This document shows positions 54,526 through 64,000 of a stretch of 64,000 nt of DNA, piece after piece. Within the stretch, counting starts at the first letter, position 1. Each line of letters opens with the position of its first letter. Made by a program: the position numbers and the translations under genes. The stretch spans positions 785,334 through 849,333 of the forward strand of contig CAJIYN010000001.1 in NCBI GenBank assembly GCA_905181645.1, read 5' to 3'. The stretch comes from an uncultured SAR86 cluster bacterium (GTDB taxonomy: Bacteria > Pseudomonadota > Gammaproteobacteria > Magnimaribacterales > D2472). The notes under the pieces are model-generated. The model saw only the letters and a program-made list of their open reading frames with translations. It was not told the origin of the DNA and did not search any database.

Positions 54526-55300
54526 TTATAAATTTAAATGATGACCGCCATCAAGAATCAAAAGCTGGCCTGTTGCATTTTTATTAAGCTCAGTAAAAGC
54601 CATAATAGATTCAGCAATGCTAGTAGGACTAGCTACTGATTTTAGAGGAACTGTGGATTCAAGATGACCTTTGGCAGAGTTGTAAGTCTCTTCACCAAGT
54701 CCATTTTTTAGCCATTCACCTTCTATAAAACCTGGGCATACAGCATTAACTCTTATTGGGCCTAAGTTTCTTGCCATTGAAATGGTCATAGTGTTTAAAG
54801 CCCCCTTTGATACCGCATAAGCCATAGAGCTACCTATACCCTTAATACCAGCTATAGAGGATACATTGGTAATACTGGGATTAGAGCTTTGCATTAAATA
54901 CTTTTTTGCAGCTTTCACCATTTGAAATGGACCTATTAAATTGACTGCATATATTTTTTGGAAGTCATCTGCATTAAGCGTAATAAAGATTTGAATGATC
55001 CCATGCAAATTTAGTTGTCCCTGCGTTATTAATTAAGGCATCGATTCGACCCCATTTTTTAAAAGTTTGATCAATTGTATTTTTACAATCAGCATCATCA
55101 GAAACATCAGCTTGAATTGCTAAAGCTTCAACATCATATGCTTCACATGATTTTGCAACTTCCTTAGCTTCTTTAATAGTACTGGAGCATGTAATAGTAA
55201 TGTTCCATCCTCTTGATGCTAATAATAATGCAGTTGCAGCCCCAACGCCTCGACTAGCTCCAGTGATTACTGCAACCGGTTTTTGTGACACATTATCCAT
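54526..55300 (-). CDS. Short-chain dehydrogenase/reductase (one frameshift)
   Basis: Rossmann motif VITGASRGVGAATALLLASR, ALAIQADVSDDADC and NNAGTTKFAWDHSNL. After a shift near 54990 come IYAVNLIGPFQMVKAAKKYL, the catalytic triad SSIAGIKGIGSSMAYAVSKG, RVNAVCPGFIEGEWLKNGLG and a FabG-like ending LLILDGGHHLNL. About 255 residues. The start is 3 bases from the end of the serine hydrolase gene, so both are cotranscribed. Confidence 0.9.
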
Positions 55301-55303
55301 AGT

Positions 55304-56505
55304 TTATAAATCAGAATTTGTAGCTTTAGCTATAGCTCTAAACATAGCGACATGAGCTGCTTTTGAATATTCTTTTTCAGCTGTAAACCTATGATTTGAA
55401 GAAGTTTTTGCTATAACAACATTACTTAGAGGATCAACATATATATATTGGTTATAGACGCCAGCAGCAGTGAAATCTGTATCAGGAAAACCAGGAACCC
55501 ACCATTGATAACCATAACCCCAAGTATTGGATGAAAGATCACCAGCTTCTGGTTGAAGGTGAGGAGCATCCATAACATGAGAGGCGCTTACCCACTCTTC
55601 AGGAACAACCTGCTGCCCTTCCCAATTACCTTTATTTAAGTAGAGCAAGCCAAATTTTGCATAATCTCTTAAAGTTGCGTTTAGCCCACCTAAAGCCATG
55701 TCTACATCTTCGTTATCAGATAAATAATAGGCTTCTTCTTTGGAGGGGCTTTCTCAAAAATATTTTTTTGGAGATATTCAGAGTCGCTATAAGATAGAGA
55801 GATTGATTAGTCTTGATTCTGAAAATCAACACAGTATTTCTAAACCATTTCTAATTTCTAATTGGTAAGAGTCTTTGCAAAATCTCTGAAAGAGGTGCCA
55901 GCAGCAACAGCTCTACCAAACTTATTTATATCTGAATTAGGATCTGCATAATCTTCATTAAATAAAACTCCAGAAGACATTTGAAGAATATTTTTTATTT
56001 TTATACCGTCATAACCTGTTCCCTTAAAATCAGGGAGATACTTAGTGATTGGATCATTAATATCCTCTATCAATCCGTCGTTTACAGCAATCCCAACCAG
56101 AGCAGACAAGAAAGACTTAGCAACAGACCATGATATATGTTTTGATGTTGAAGTATTACCATTAAAATAATCCTCAAAGACAACCTTATTATCTTTAATT
56201 ATCAAAAGACCATCAGTTCTAAAATGCTTTAAAGCTTCCTCTAAGTTTTGATCTTTTCCCTCAAATGCATAGGTTTCAGGAAGCGCAAATAAGTCATTAG
56301 ATCGCGGTAGGGCTTTTGCCTTACTGGATGCTTTCATTGGTTCAGAGGTCACAAACAATTCACCCATATGAGTGAAATTATATGCAATCTTATCTTCATC
56401 ATATAGATGCGTTATTTTATAAACTCTTAAGGCGCCTGGACCATAAATAAAAGCAATAATGGCGATGATGAGTAACAGAATAATTGAAATAGTTTCAGAT
56501 GGCAT
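55304..56505 (-). CDS. Serine hydrolase, class-C beta-lactamase fold (frameshifted)
   Basis: Membrane-anchored N-terminus (MPSETISIILLLIIAIIAFI), then the family core: HFRTDGLLIIKDNKVVFEDY, HISWSVAKSFLSALVGIAVN with the catalytic SxxK, DPITKYLPDFKGTGYDGIKI and NILQMSSGVLFNEDY. The YxN region falls in a damaged stretch (55700-55860). The second part has AYYLSDNEDVDMALGGLNAT, RDYAKFGLLYLNKGNWEGQQ, YGYQWWVPGF and VIAKTSSNHRF. Such proteins are usually esterases or amidases rather than antibiotic-resistance enzymes. Confidence 0.88.
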
Positions 56506-56559
56506 TCTTTTTTATTAATATTTATTTTATTAAATATAATTTTGTTATATTTTTTAATG

Positions 56560-57102
56560 TTATCCCAAAATCACAACATAATCCTCTAGATCATGAATTG
56601 GAATAGTTTTATTTTTTCCAGTAGTTGTGCCGGTGTATATATATCCAATAACCTGAGCAGAAGACTCAAGCTCTAGACGTTTTGAAATAAGCTCATTAAA
56701 TGCAAAATTTCCTGTTCTCCATATAGCTCCATAGCCCATTGCATTAAGTGATAAAAGTATATTTTGTCCAGCACATCCAGTTGAGATAATTTGCTCAACA
56801 GCTGGCACTTTAGGGTGCTCTTTTGGATTTGAAATTAGAACGATTATCATTGGCGCCCGGAAGGGTGCCTCGGTATATTTTGTAATCTGTATATCAGTTA
56901 ATTCTTTATTCAATTCTCTGGCAGTTTCTATAAATATTTTTGATAATTTCTTCTGATAAAACAGATTTATATACCTTGCACCCCCTTGCACCCCCTCTCA
57001 GGTGCTCTCAAAGCAGCCCCTGTGGAACAACTTGCTCGTGCACTTCAAGGAGGCTGAGTCTCTAGCTGAATTTCTTGTAGTAATATTTTTTATTGCGTCC
57101 AT
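56560..57102 (-). CDS. Nitroreductase family protein, YdjA-like (frameshifted)
   Basis: FMN-dependent reductase. The ATG at 57102 gives MDAIKNITTRNSA, the normal start. A GC-rich damaged stretch (about 56975-57060) carries AALRAPE in another frame, and the readable part continues FIETARELNKELTDIQITKY, EAPFRAPMIIVLISNP, EQIISTGCAGQNILLSLNAM and GYGAIWRTGNFAFNELISKR. About 180 residues. A direct GGGGTGCAA repeat sits at the damaged point. Substrate unknown. Only 3 bases separate it from the symporter gene. Confidence 0.85.
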
Positions 57103-57105
57103 TTA

Positions 57106-58529
57106 TTAAGAATTATATAACTTTTTTTGGTTAAGGTTATCTCTAATATCTGCATGATATTTTCTAGTAATTTTGTAACCTGAATAAAAGAATGCTGCTA
57201 TTAAACCCCAAACCATTGCAAAAGGACCATCTAGTAGACCTAAATTAAAAAGCATTGATTCAGTAATCTCTTCTCCACTACCATAGGTTGGAAAATTAAT
57301 AACATCTAGAGCAATTCCAGCAACCATAGCTCCAAGACCACTAGAAGCCTTAGCGAAGAAAGATCTTGCAGAATAGAATATGCCTTCTTGACGATATCCT
57401 GTTAATAGTTCGTGTTCATCACAAACATCAGCCAAAGCAGACATGACACTAATGTTAAGTATGGAGCCAGCTGTAGCAGAAACTGAGCCTAGAATAATTA
57501 TAAAAATAACTAAATCCCAAGAAGCGGCATCAGGAGCTAATCCAAACAAACTAAGAATGACTGCTAGCGACCAAAAGAAGCTTAAAACTATTGCTGATAT
57601 AACAATAATTACTGGCTTTTCAAACAACATATGAAGTCTGGCAGTAATTAAAAAACCTATAGCATAGCCAAAAACATTAGTAAGAATTAACCAACCAGTT
57701 TGAATGGGGCTTAATTTCCAATAAAAGGTATACATATAAAGTCCAAGACCTTCATGAGTTCCTATAAGTATTGAAAGAAAAAATATACCTAAAAGTAGAT
57801 AAAGATAATTTTTATTTTTTAAAACCTTAGCAATATCCTTTAAAGAATCTTGATAAGTTATTTTTACTTTTTCTTTCTTTGGGTTGCTTAAGATTTGGTA
57901 TTTGATCTTGTGTAAAATATGCAGAACTCGTCAAAGCAATACCAACTAAAATACAGCTAAAAAAAACTATGGGTGGATAAGCCTCTCTTGATAATTGACC
58001 TAATTCATATCCTTCAATATTTGGAAAGATAAAAAACCAAACATAGACATGCATAATAATTACACCTGTATAAGAAAGAACATTGAATCCTTATTTTAGA
58101 TCTTTCAATATAATCATCTGAAAGTTCAGCTCCTAGAGCCAAATGAGGAATAGTAAAAAGAGTAATACTCAGTTTTAGTAAAATTGTAAAACAAGCAAAC
58201 CATGCAAATATTGCATACTGACTCATATCTTCTGGAGGTGTAAATATAAAATATATACATGCCATGACCGGAAGAGGTGCTGCAAACATAAACGGATGCC
58301 TTCTTCCCAGCCTTGAACGAAAATTGTCTGATATTGATCCAACTAATGGATCGGAAATGGCATCAAATATAACTGCTATAAAAATAGCCAATCCAGTCAA
58401 GATGCCTGATAGGCCTATAACTTGGTTGTAAAAAAAGAATGCCAGTGTAGCCAACATCCATAAAACACTAGCCTCACCAATGGCACCAATTCCGTATGAT
58501 AATTTAGTGTTTAATTTAACTGCTGACAT
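57106..58529 (-). CDS. GPH-family (melibiose-type) MFS symporter (frameshifted)
   Basis: MSAVKLNTKLSYGIGAIGEA, then FDAISDPLVGSISDNFRSRL and GRRHPFMFAAPLPVMACIYF, the cation-binding and loop-2/3 signature of glycoside-pentoside-hexuronide symporters. Later GAELSDDYIERSKI and, after frame changes near 58080 and 57890-57740, SALADVCDEHELLTGYRQEG with IFYSARSFFAKASSGLGAMV. About 460 residues, 12 helices. In marine gammaproteobacteria such carriers take up sugars or organic anions. Likely part of the block that includes the hydrolases. Confidence 0.88.
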
Positions 58530-58659
58530 AGTAATAAAATATCATGCTAGATTGTTTGGGTTAAGTCTAACAAGTGACTAATATTTTTTTTTCAACATCT
58601 ATTATTTATTAATCTAAAAATTATGTATTATTAGGTAAGTTAATAAATTTAAAAAAATT

Positions 58660-58837
58660 ATGTTGATACAAATAATTGGAATAGCGGCTTTAGTAATTGT
58701 TTCTTATTTTGTTGTTAAAAGATTATCTAATACAGATGTTTAAAAGTGAATCTGAGGTTGAAGATAATAGTTTAATCTTTGAAGAAGAGATGTCCGAAGA
58801 CGAACTTAATGAAATTGATGAAAGCATCAATGATTAA
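58660..58837 (+). CDS. Small membrane protein with acidic tail (one frameshift)
   Basis: The ATG at 58660 gives MLIQIIGIAALVIVSYFVVK, a single helix, and then RLSN. After a one-base shift near 58738, MFKSESEVEDNSLIFEEEMS and EDELNEIDESIND form a strongly acidic tail. About 59 residues. No family recognised. It lies alone on the plus strand between two minus-strand genes. Confidence 0.4.
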
Positions 58838-58989
58838 ATTATATAATTCGAATACTGCTACTAATTGAGCAGGTTTTGTTTTTCTAAAATATTCTAACGT
58901 AGCATCTCTTTTACCACGAAAAGCTATTCAAAAACTATGATACTAAAATGGTCTGGCTCTGGTTTCTTTTTATAGTTACTTGGATTGAT
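58838..58989 (-). other. Gap with an open minus-strand stretch of unknown origin
   Basis: No complete gene. On the minus strand two adjoining frames read KPEPDHFSIIVFE and RGKRDATLEYFRKTKPAQLV then AVFELYN, which looks coding but matches nothing I recognise. It lies just after the BCCT stop and could be a foreign patch like the others or the remnant of a small gene. Confidence 0.3.
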
Positions 58990-60536
58990 CTAATCGGAGT
59001 TTATATGTCCTGGTGGCGTATTATCTGATTCTTTTAAATCTTTAAATAACTCCATCAACAAAAAACCATAATAAATGCAAAAGGTACTCCTGTAATAACT
59101 ACAGAGGTCTGTAATGCAGTTAAGCCTCCAGCATAAAGAAGCACAGCAGCTACCACCCCCAGTAAAATTGCCCATGTCACTCTAGATATCATTGGAGAAT
59201 CATCATGGATGTCAGATTGGTCTTTGGATGAAAGCATGGATGCTACTAACGCACCTGAATCTGATGAAGTAACAAAAAAGGTAACAATCAGAACCAAGGA
59301 GATAATAGATAATGGTTGAGCAAATGGATATACATCATATAAAGTAAATAAAGCTACAGGAAGATTATTTGCAACCACCTGACTTATATCACCAATTCCA
59401 TTTAATACTAAATAAATCGCAGCGTTACCAAAAACTCCCATCCAAATAAATACTATTAAAGAAGGAACAAATAAAACTCCAACTATAAATTCTTTAATTG
59501 TTCTTCCGTAGGAAATTCTAGCAATAAATAAAGAAACAAAAGGAGCCCATGAAAACCACCATGTATAATAAAACAAAGTCCATCCATTTTGCCAAGAGCT
59601 AGTATTGTAAACCTCAGTCCATGTTGCTGACTGAAGTATGGTATTTAGGTAAGCGCCAAAATTTTGCACTAATGCATTAAGTATAAAAACCGTAGGACCA
59701 AATATAAAAACTAGTAGAAGCAACCCGATAGCAATAATCATATTAACCTGGGATAGCTTTTTAATTCCGGCATTAAGTCCAAGCGATACACTGGTTAATC
59801 CTAAAAGTGTTATAAAAATTATAATATAGACCTTGTTGGTAAAAGTTTCTTCAATTCCAAATATATGAGCCATGCCTGCACTTATTTGCACAGTCCCAAG
59901 ACCAAGGGATGTAGTGACACCAAAAACGGTAGTTAAAATAGCTATAACATCAATTGCAACTGCAAGGGGTTTATTGGACGCCACTTTTTCTCCAAGCAGA
60001 GAACTGACTCTAAACGGTAATTTCTTATTATAAGAGGCATAAGCAAAACATAAGCCTAATGAAGAATAGACAGCCCACCCATGAAGACCCCAATGAAGAT
60101 TAGCAAGGTTGATGGCTTTACTGGCATTAAAAGAATTATCGCCTTCTATCATTCCTGGAAACGAACTCATGTGCATCAAAGGTTCAGCAACACCGTAAAA
60201 GAGCAGGCCTATACCAAGGCCAGCACTAAAGAGCATAGCTATCCAGTTAACATAAGTATAAGAGGGGGTAGCATTAGGTCCACCAAGTCTAATATTTTTA
60301 TATTTTGTAAATAATAGGTAGATAGTAAAAACAAGAAATCCATTAGCAAGAAGTATTATCATCCATCCAAGATAATCCGATAGAAATGACTGAATTTGTA
60401 AAAAGACAGTTTCAGAAACATCTGAATTAGTTGAAACAATTCCGGTGATTAAAAGAATAAGTGAAACGGATAAAAGGAATCTAGATTTACTGATATTTTG
60501 CATTTTTAAATTATTTAATTTTTTGAGTGATACCAC
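58990..60536 (-). CDS. BCCT-family betaine/choline/carnitine transporter (frameshift near the end)
   Basis: Osmolyte-type BCCT, about 510 residues. The start is probably MQNISKSRFLLSVSLILLIT (60503) rather than 11 codons upstream. FSAGLGIGLLFYGVAEPLMH, LANLHWGLHGWAVYSSLGLC, DVIAILTTVFGVTTSLGLGT, signature GWTLFYYTWWFSWAPFVSLF with IARISYGRTIKEFI, and VTFFVTSSDSGALVASMLSS. A lost base near 59066 separates the last 25 residues (MELFKDLKESDNTPPGHINS). It has the GLGIGLLFYGVAEP motif that the BCCT at 43088 lacks, so the two have probably diverged in substrate. Confidence 0.92.
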
Positions 60537-60724
60537 TATAACTAATTTATAGAAAATTAGAAAAACTTTCTATTCTATTTTGCCATGTTTGCACTCTGTT
60601 GAATTATATCTCTCTAATGTTATAGTCCTTTCAAGACTAATTTAATGAAATTGCTGGTCTTTAAACAAGCTAAACTTCCCGGGGGGGTATCTAGGGCAAC
60701 CTAGGTTTAAAAAGTCGATCTTAT

Positions 60725-60737
60725 TTACTATTAGTAA
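60725..60737. promoter_or_regulatory. Small dyad and leader of the last TonB-dependent receptor
   Basis: TTACTA T TAGTAA (60725-60737) is a perfect 6-bp dyad 22 bases before the ATG. A strong AAAGGGGAGC ribosome-binding site follows it. Upstream (60678-60700) is an unusual block with seven G in a row and a TAGGGCAACCTA dyad. The rest of the 220-base gap is A/T-rich with no further signal. Confidence 0.3.
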
Positions 60738-60759
60738 TTTTCTATAAAGGGGAGCTGAT

Positions 60760-63204
60760 ATGAAGAATTTAACCGACTTATATTCGAAAGAGTATATATC
60801 TAATATAAAAACGAATGTAGCTTTAGGAGTACTAGGAACAGTTGCAGCAGTAATGCCGCAAACAGGTATTTCACAAGAGCGTGTTATTGAAGAAATTGTG
60901 GTTTCTGCTCAGAAGAAAGAAGAAAATGCTTCTGATGTACCACTTACTGTAACAGCCTTAACAGGTGAGACACTAGATGAAATGAACGTGTCTAATTTTG
61001 ATGAATATATTGAATATTTACCAAATGTTACTAACGGCGGAAGAGGACCTGGACAATCAACTATATATATAAGAGGCATGGCTGTAGATCCAGTTAATGT
61101 ATTCTTATCTGCAGCTCAGGGATCAACTCCTAACGTTGCTTTATATTTAGATGAGCAGCCAGTAACTGTTCCAGGAAGAAACTTAGATATTTACGTTGCT
61201 GATATGGAACGTATCGAAGTGTTGCCTGGACCTCAAGGAACTCTATATGGTGCAAGTTCACAGGCAGGTACTGTCAGACTTATCACTAATAAACCAAAAT
61301 TTAATACATCTGAAGCTGGTATTAATGCTAGCATTTTCGGAACTTCTGAAGGAGAGGCAAGTAACTCTTTTGATGCTTTCGTTAATATTCCAATGATTGA
61401 TGATGTTTGGGCTGTTAGAGGTGTTTTCTATAGATCAGACCTAGGTGGTTATATTGATAATGTTCCTGGAACACTTGTCTTATCTCCAAATAATCCTAGT
61501 TATCCTCGAGTGGAATAAAATGAAGTCTCAAAATGCTGCATTAGTAGAAGATGAATTGAATCTTTTTAGTGATTTGGTTTGGGATGATGTTCATCTGCTA
61601 TGGCTCTTAATGAAAATTGGGATTTATTAGTTACTCACATTGATCAAGAGATTAATGCTGATGGTGTTTTTGATTATGATCCAGCTGTTGGAAGACCCAA
61701 CAGTCAAAGAGATTCCAACCAGATACATTAGAAGATGCTTTCACTCAAACTTCTATGACTTTAGAAGGAAGAATGGGCACTCTTGATGTTCTATACACAG
61801 GCTCATATCTTGATAGACAAGTTAATCAACTTGTTGATTACAGCGGATATGGAAATGTTGGTGCTTACCTGCCTTATTACATATGTAATTATTTATCAAC
61901 CACTGCACCTTCTTATAGTGCTTGTGGTAATGCAGATGTACTTGTAGAGCTTGATGATCAAAATGAAAGAACAACGCATGAATTTAGAATAGCTTCAAAT
62001 GAAAACAGTGAGCTTCCTTTCTCATACACAGCAGGTGTGTTTATTGATGAAAGTATTCTAATGACAATTAATGAGTACAACTACAACGGTGCTATTTCTC
62101 CTGAAGGTCAGGATTCTTATGCTTTATACCAAGAAAACTGTCCAATCCCAGGAGCATGGGCTAGAGATGAGTCATGTAGACCAGCTCAAACTAGGTTCTA
62201 TAACGATATCATGAGAACAGAGGAGCAAACCTCATTCTTTGGTGAAGTTACTTTCCCTGTTAGTGATAAGCTAGATTTCATGATTGGAATGAGAAAGTAT
62301 GATATGGATATCGACTTTAGAGGACAATCTAAATTTGGTTATAGGATAGCACTGATTTTATTGGTTGGATTTGTGGGCATACAGTTTGTGCCCACAGACC
62401 TCAATCAAAGTGATACTGTTACTAAGTTCACAGCTAGTTATAAGCCAGATGAAGATACCTTTATGGTATTTCACAAGATCTGAAGGCTTTAGACCTGGTG
62501 GATGGAACAGGGGTGGATTACTATCATCTAGAAATCCTGCTTTCCCAGACGTACCATTAACTTATGGTTCTGATGACACTATTAACACAGAGATCGGTAT
62601 TAAGACTTTGTTAATGGATGGGTCTTTAAGACTTAATGCCACATGGTATAACGTAGAGTGGACTGATATTCAAGTATCAAGATTTGATCCAGTCAACGTC
62701 TCTATTCTAACTTTCGTAGAGAATGCAGCTGATGCAGACGTTAGTGGTATAGAAGCAGATATCCTTTGGTATCCTTCTAATGAAAAATGGACTGTAATGG
62801 CAGCTATGTCTTCTAATGACACTGAAATCACAAATATTAAAGCTCAGATTGTAGAGCTAGCTCCTGTAGGAAGTGCGCTACCTTTAGCGCCTGAATTACA
62901 GTGGAATGTTAGAGCAAGACGTGATTCAGAATTCATGGGTAATGCAGCTTATACTCAAATTGCAGTTAAAAATGCAGGTGAGGCATTTAGTTCTCTAGAA
63001 GCCGATAAACGTTATCAACAAGATGCTTACAGAATTGTTGATCTTGCATATGGCTTTGAGATGAATGGAGCAGACTGGGAGTTCTTTATTAGAAACTTAA
63101 CTGATGAAAGAGCACAACTATATTTCAATGATCAGGATGATATTCCAAGAATATCTACTAACCGTCCTAGAAATATGGGTGTTAGAGTCTCACTGAAATT
63201 CTAA
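60760..63204 (+). CDS. TonB-dependent receptor (frameshifts and foreign patch)
   Basis: About 810 residues. N-terminal extension MKNLTDLYSKEYISNIKTNV before the hydrophobic stretch, TonB box IEEIVVSAQKKEENASDVPL, plug MERIEVLPGPQGTLYGASSQ and AGTVRLITNKP, barrel ending RNMGVRVSLKF. Frames change near 61512-61750 and 62340-62480. A segment at about 62347-62427 reads as a haem-binding protein instead of barrel. The N-terminal layout and SSQAGTVRLIT plug match the receptor at 39822, so they are paralogues. Closed by a strong terminator. Confidence 0.92.
62347..62427 (+). pseudogene. Haem-binding-domain-like segment inside the receptor
   Basis: Reads IALILLVGFVGIQFVPTDLN then QSDTV. A membrane helix followed by QFxPT-xNQSDTV is what I recall of cytochrome-like haem-binding domain proteins, in particular those of Bacteroidetes. 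The receptor resumes at TKFTASYKPDEDTF. Confidence 0.5.
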
Positions 63205-63218
63205 TAGACTTGAATTTA

Positions 63219-63246
63219 AAAAGGGTGCATTAGCACCCTTTTTTTT
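63219..63246 (+). terminator. Rho-independent terminator after the last receptor
   Basis: AAGGGTGC (63221-63228) ATTA GCACCCTT (63233-63240), 8-bp perfect stem, followed by a T-run. Confidence 0.9.
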
Positions 63247-63285
63247 ATATTATCAAATAAAAATAGGATTATATTTTGTCAGAAT

Positions 63286-64000
63286 ATGATCGATACTAGT
63301 AAAATAGTCAGAATGGTTCGGCATGACAAAGAATTCCAAGAAGCTCTTAATAAGCTAGAGAAAGATAATTCTCAAGTTAGCAAGCAAGACTATTACTATT
63401 TTAAATCAGTTTGTCATAGATATTTAAAGCAATCAGATAAAGCTTTATTATCACTAGATCAATTAGTTAAATATTTCCCAAATTACGCTAGAGCCTATCA
63501 AGAACTAGGCTATATTTATTCTGTTAAAGGTGATGATAAAAAAGCCTTAAGAGCTTTTCTTCGAGCGGTTAGATTAAATGATTCATTGCACGCATCCTGG
63601 TTATCAATCGTTAAGTTTGCAGAGGGTAACGAGAAACTTCTTGAAATGTGCGATACAAATATCTACTATTTAAAAAACCTACCACCAGAGTTAAAAACTG
63701 TTTTAAGTTATACCAATGAAGGTAAGTTAGCTAAAGCTGATCATATCTGTAGAGATTATCTTCAAAAAAAACCACACGATGTAGAAGCAATGCGTTTACT
63801 TGCTAAAATCGCTTTAGAGTTATACATATACGAAGATGCTGAATTTTTATTAGAGAGCTGCCTGATCTTTGATCCTGATAATATCAAAGTTAAACATGAT
63901 TACATTACAGCCTTATTAAGAAGGCAAAAGTATGGATTAGCACTAGATACCGCAAAAGAGCTTTATACCTCAAATCCAGAACAGCTAGTTGCAATGAAGC
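63286..64000 (+). CDS. TPR-repeat protein, probably a second sulfotransferase (cut by window end)
   Basis: The ATG at 63286 (MIDTSKIVRMVRHDKEFQEA) opens an undamaged frame to the end of the window, 238 codons. Repeats include ARAYQELGYIYSVKGDDKKA, GKLAKADHICRDYLQKKPHD, VEAMRLLAKIALELYIYEDA and LLRRQKYGLALDTAKELYTS. The VEAMRLLAKIA repeat closely parallels VDAMRLLGILA in the TPR-sulfotransferase at 44971, so a C-terminal sulfotransferase domain is expected beyond the window. Confidence 0.75.
   Translation, partial: MIDTSKIVRMVRHDKEFQEALNKLEKDNSQVSKQDYYYFKSVCHRYLKQSDKALLSLDQLVKYFPNYARAYQELGYIYSVKGDDKKALRAFLRAVRLNDSLHASWLSIVKFAEGNEKLLEMCDTNIYYLKNLPPELKTVLSYTNEGKLAKADHICRDYLQKKPHDVEAMRLLAKIALELYIYEDAEFLLESCLIFDPDNIKVKHDYITALLRRQKYGLALDTAKELYTSNPEQLVAMK

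Noticed and set aside
55304-56505. Antibiotic-resistance beta-lactamase
   Set aside because: Only the general serine-hydrolase fold motifs are present, with a membrane anchor and catabolic neighbours; class-C resistance hallmarks are not seen.

Overview
AT-rich DNA from a Gram-negative marine bacterium, most likely a gammaproteobacterium of the SAR86 type. The evidence is the gene content and order: canonical gspCDEFGHIJKLM, ftsK-lolA-fluC-serS, torF-glnK-amt, four TonB-dependent receptors (TBDRs), two BCCT carriers, an epoxide hydrolase, TPR-sulfotransferases and outer-membrane barrels. The lineage is inferred from content and was not tested. No tRNA, rRNA, IS element, CRISPR array or origin was seen, and no stretch over 300 bases lacks a gene or gene fragment.

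Layout. 1-1720: end of phoR, then a Pho box and a short orphan transcription unit closed by a terminator. 1721-11034: type II secretion system, gspC to gspM. 11059-14120: polyphosphate and phosphate block (ppx, ppk2, divergent pit). 14177-15589: a junction zone of TetR, porin and phage-like pieces. 15656-21456: epoxide hydrolase, DedA, HIT protein, UMF1-type MFS, glycerophosphodiesterase, acyltransferase. 21458-23691: amt-glnK-torF for nitrogen. 23836-25712: short-chain dehydrogenase, AcuI-like reductase and a small membrane protein. 25715-31059: trxB, divergent from ftsK-lolA-fluC-serS. 31229-39700: Oar-like TBDR, 2OG oxygenase, NupC, KAS III and two hydrolases. 39822-48805: an intact TBDR, hydrolase, BCCT, TPR-sulfotransferase, PD-(D/E)XK nuclease, homocysteine methyltransferase and dipeptidase E. 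48928-60536: one long minus-strand block with BCCT, GPH symporter, nitroreductase, beta-lactamase-fold hydrolase, SDR, two amidohydrolases and a TBDR, which reads as an uptake-and-catabolism set. 60760-64000: the last TBDR and the start of a second TPR protein.

Two features of the sequence itself dominate. First, about four genes in five carry one or more frameshifts, including genes a cell cannot lose (serS, ftsK, trxB, lolA). This points to sequence error rather than gene decay. Second, many genes contain a short patch (about 40 to 400 bases, either strand) that encodes a recognisable piece of an unrelated housekeeping protein, after which the host gene usually resumes: gcvP in gspE, a DUF1330-like piece in gspH, argD in gspL, pntA in an MFS gene, fabG in a dehydrogenase, pyrH in trxB, yidC before a sulfotransferase, a haem-binding domain in a TBDR. 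The simplest reading is a chimeric or badly gap-filled assembly. Frameshifted genes are therefore given as single full-length features, and each patch is listed separately.

The best candidate for new biology is the Pho-box-driven short transcript at about 1483-1717. The ppk2-ppx / pit arrangement, with a repeated element in the divergent promoter, comes next.
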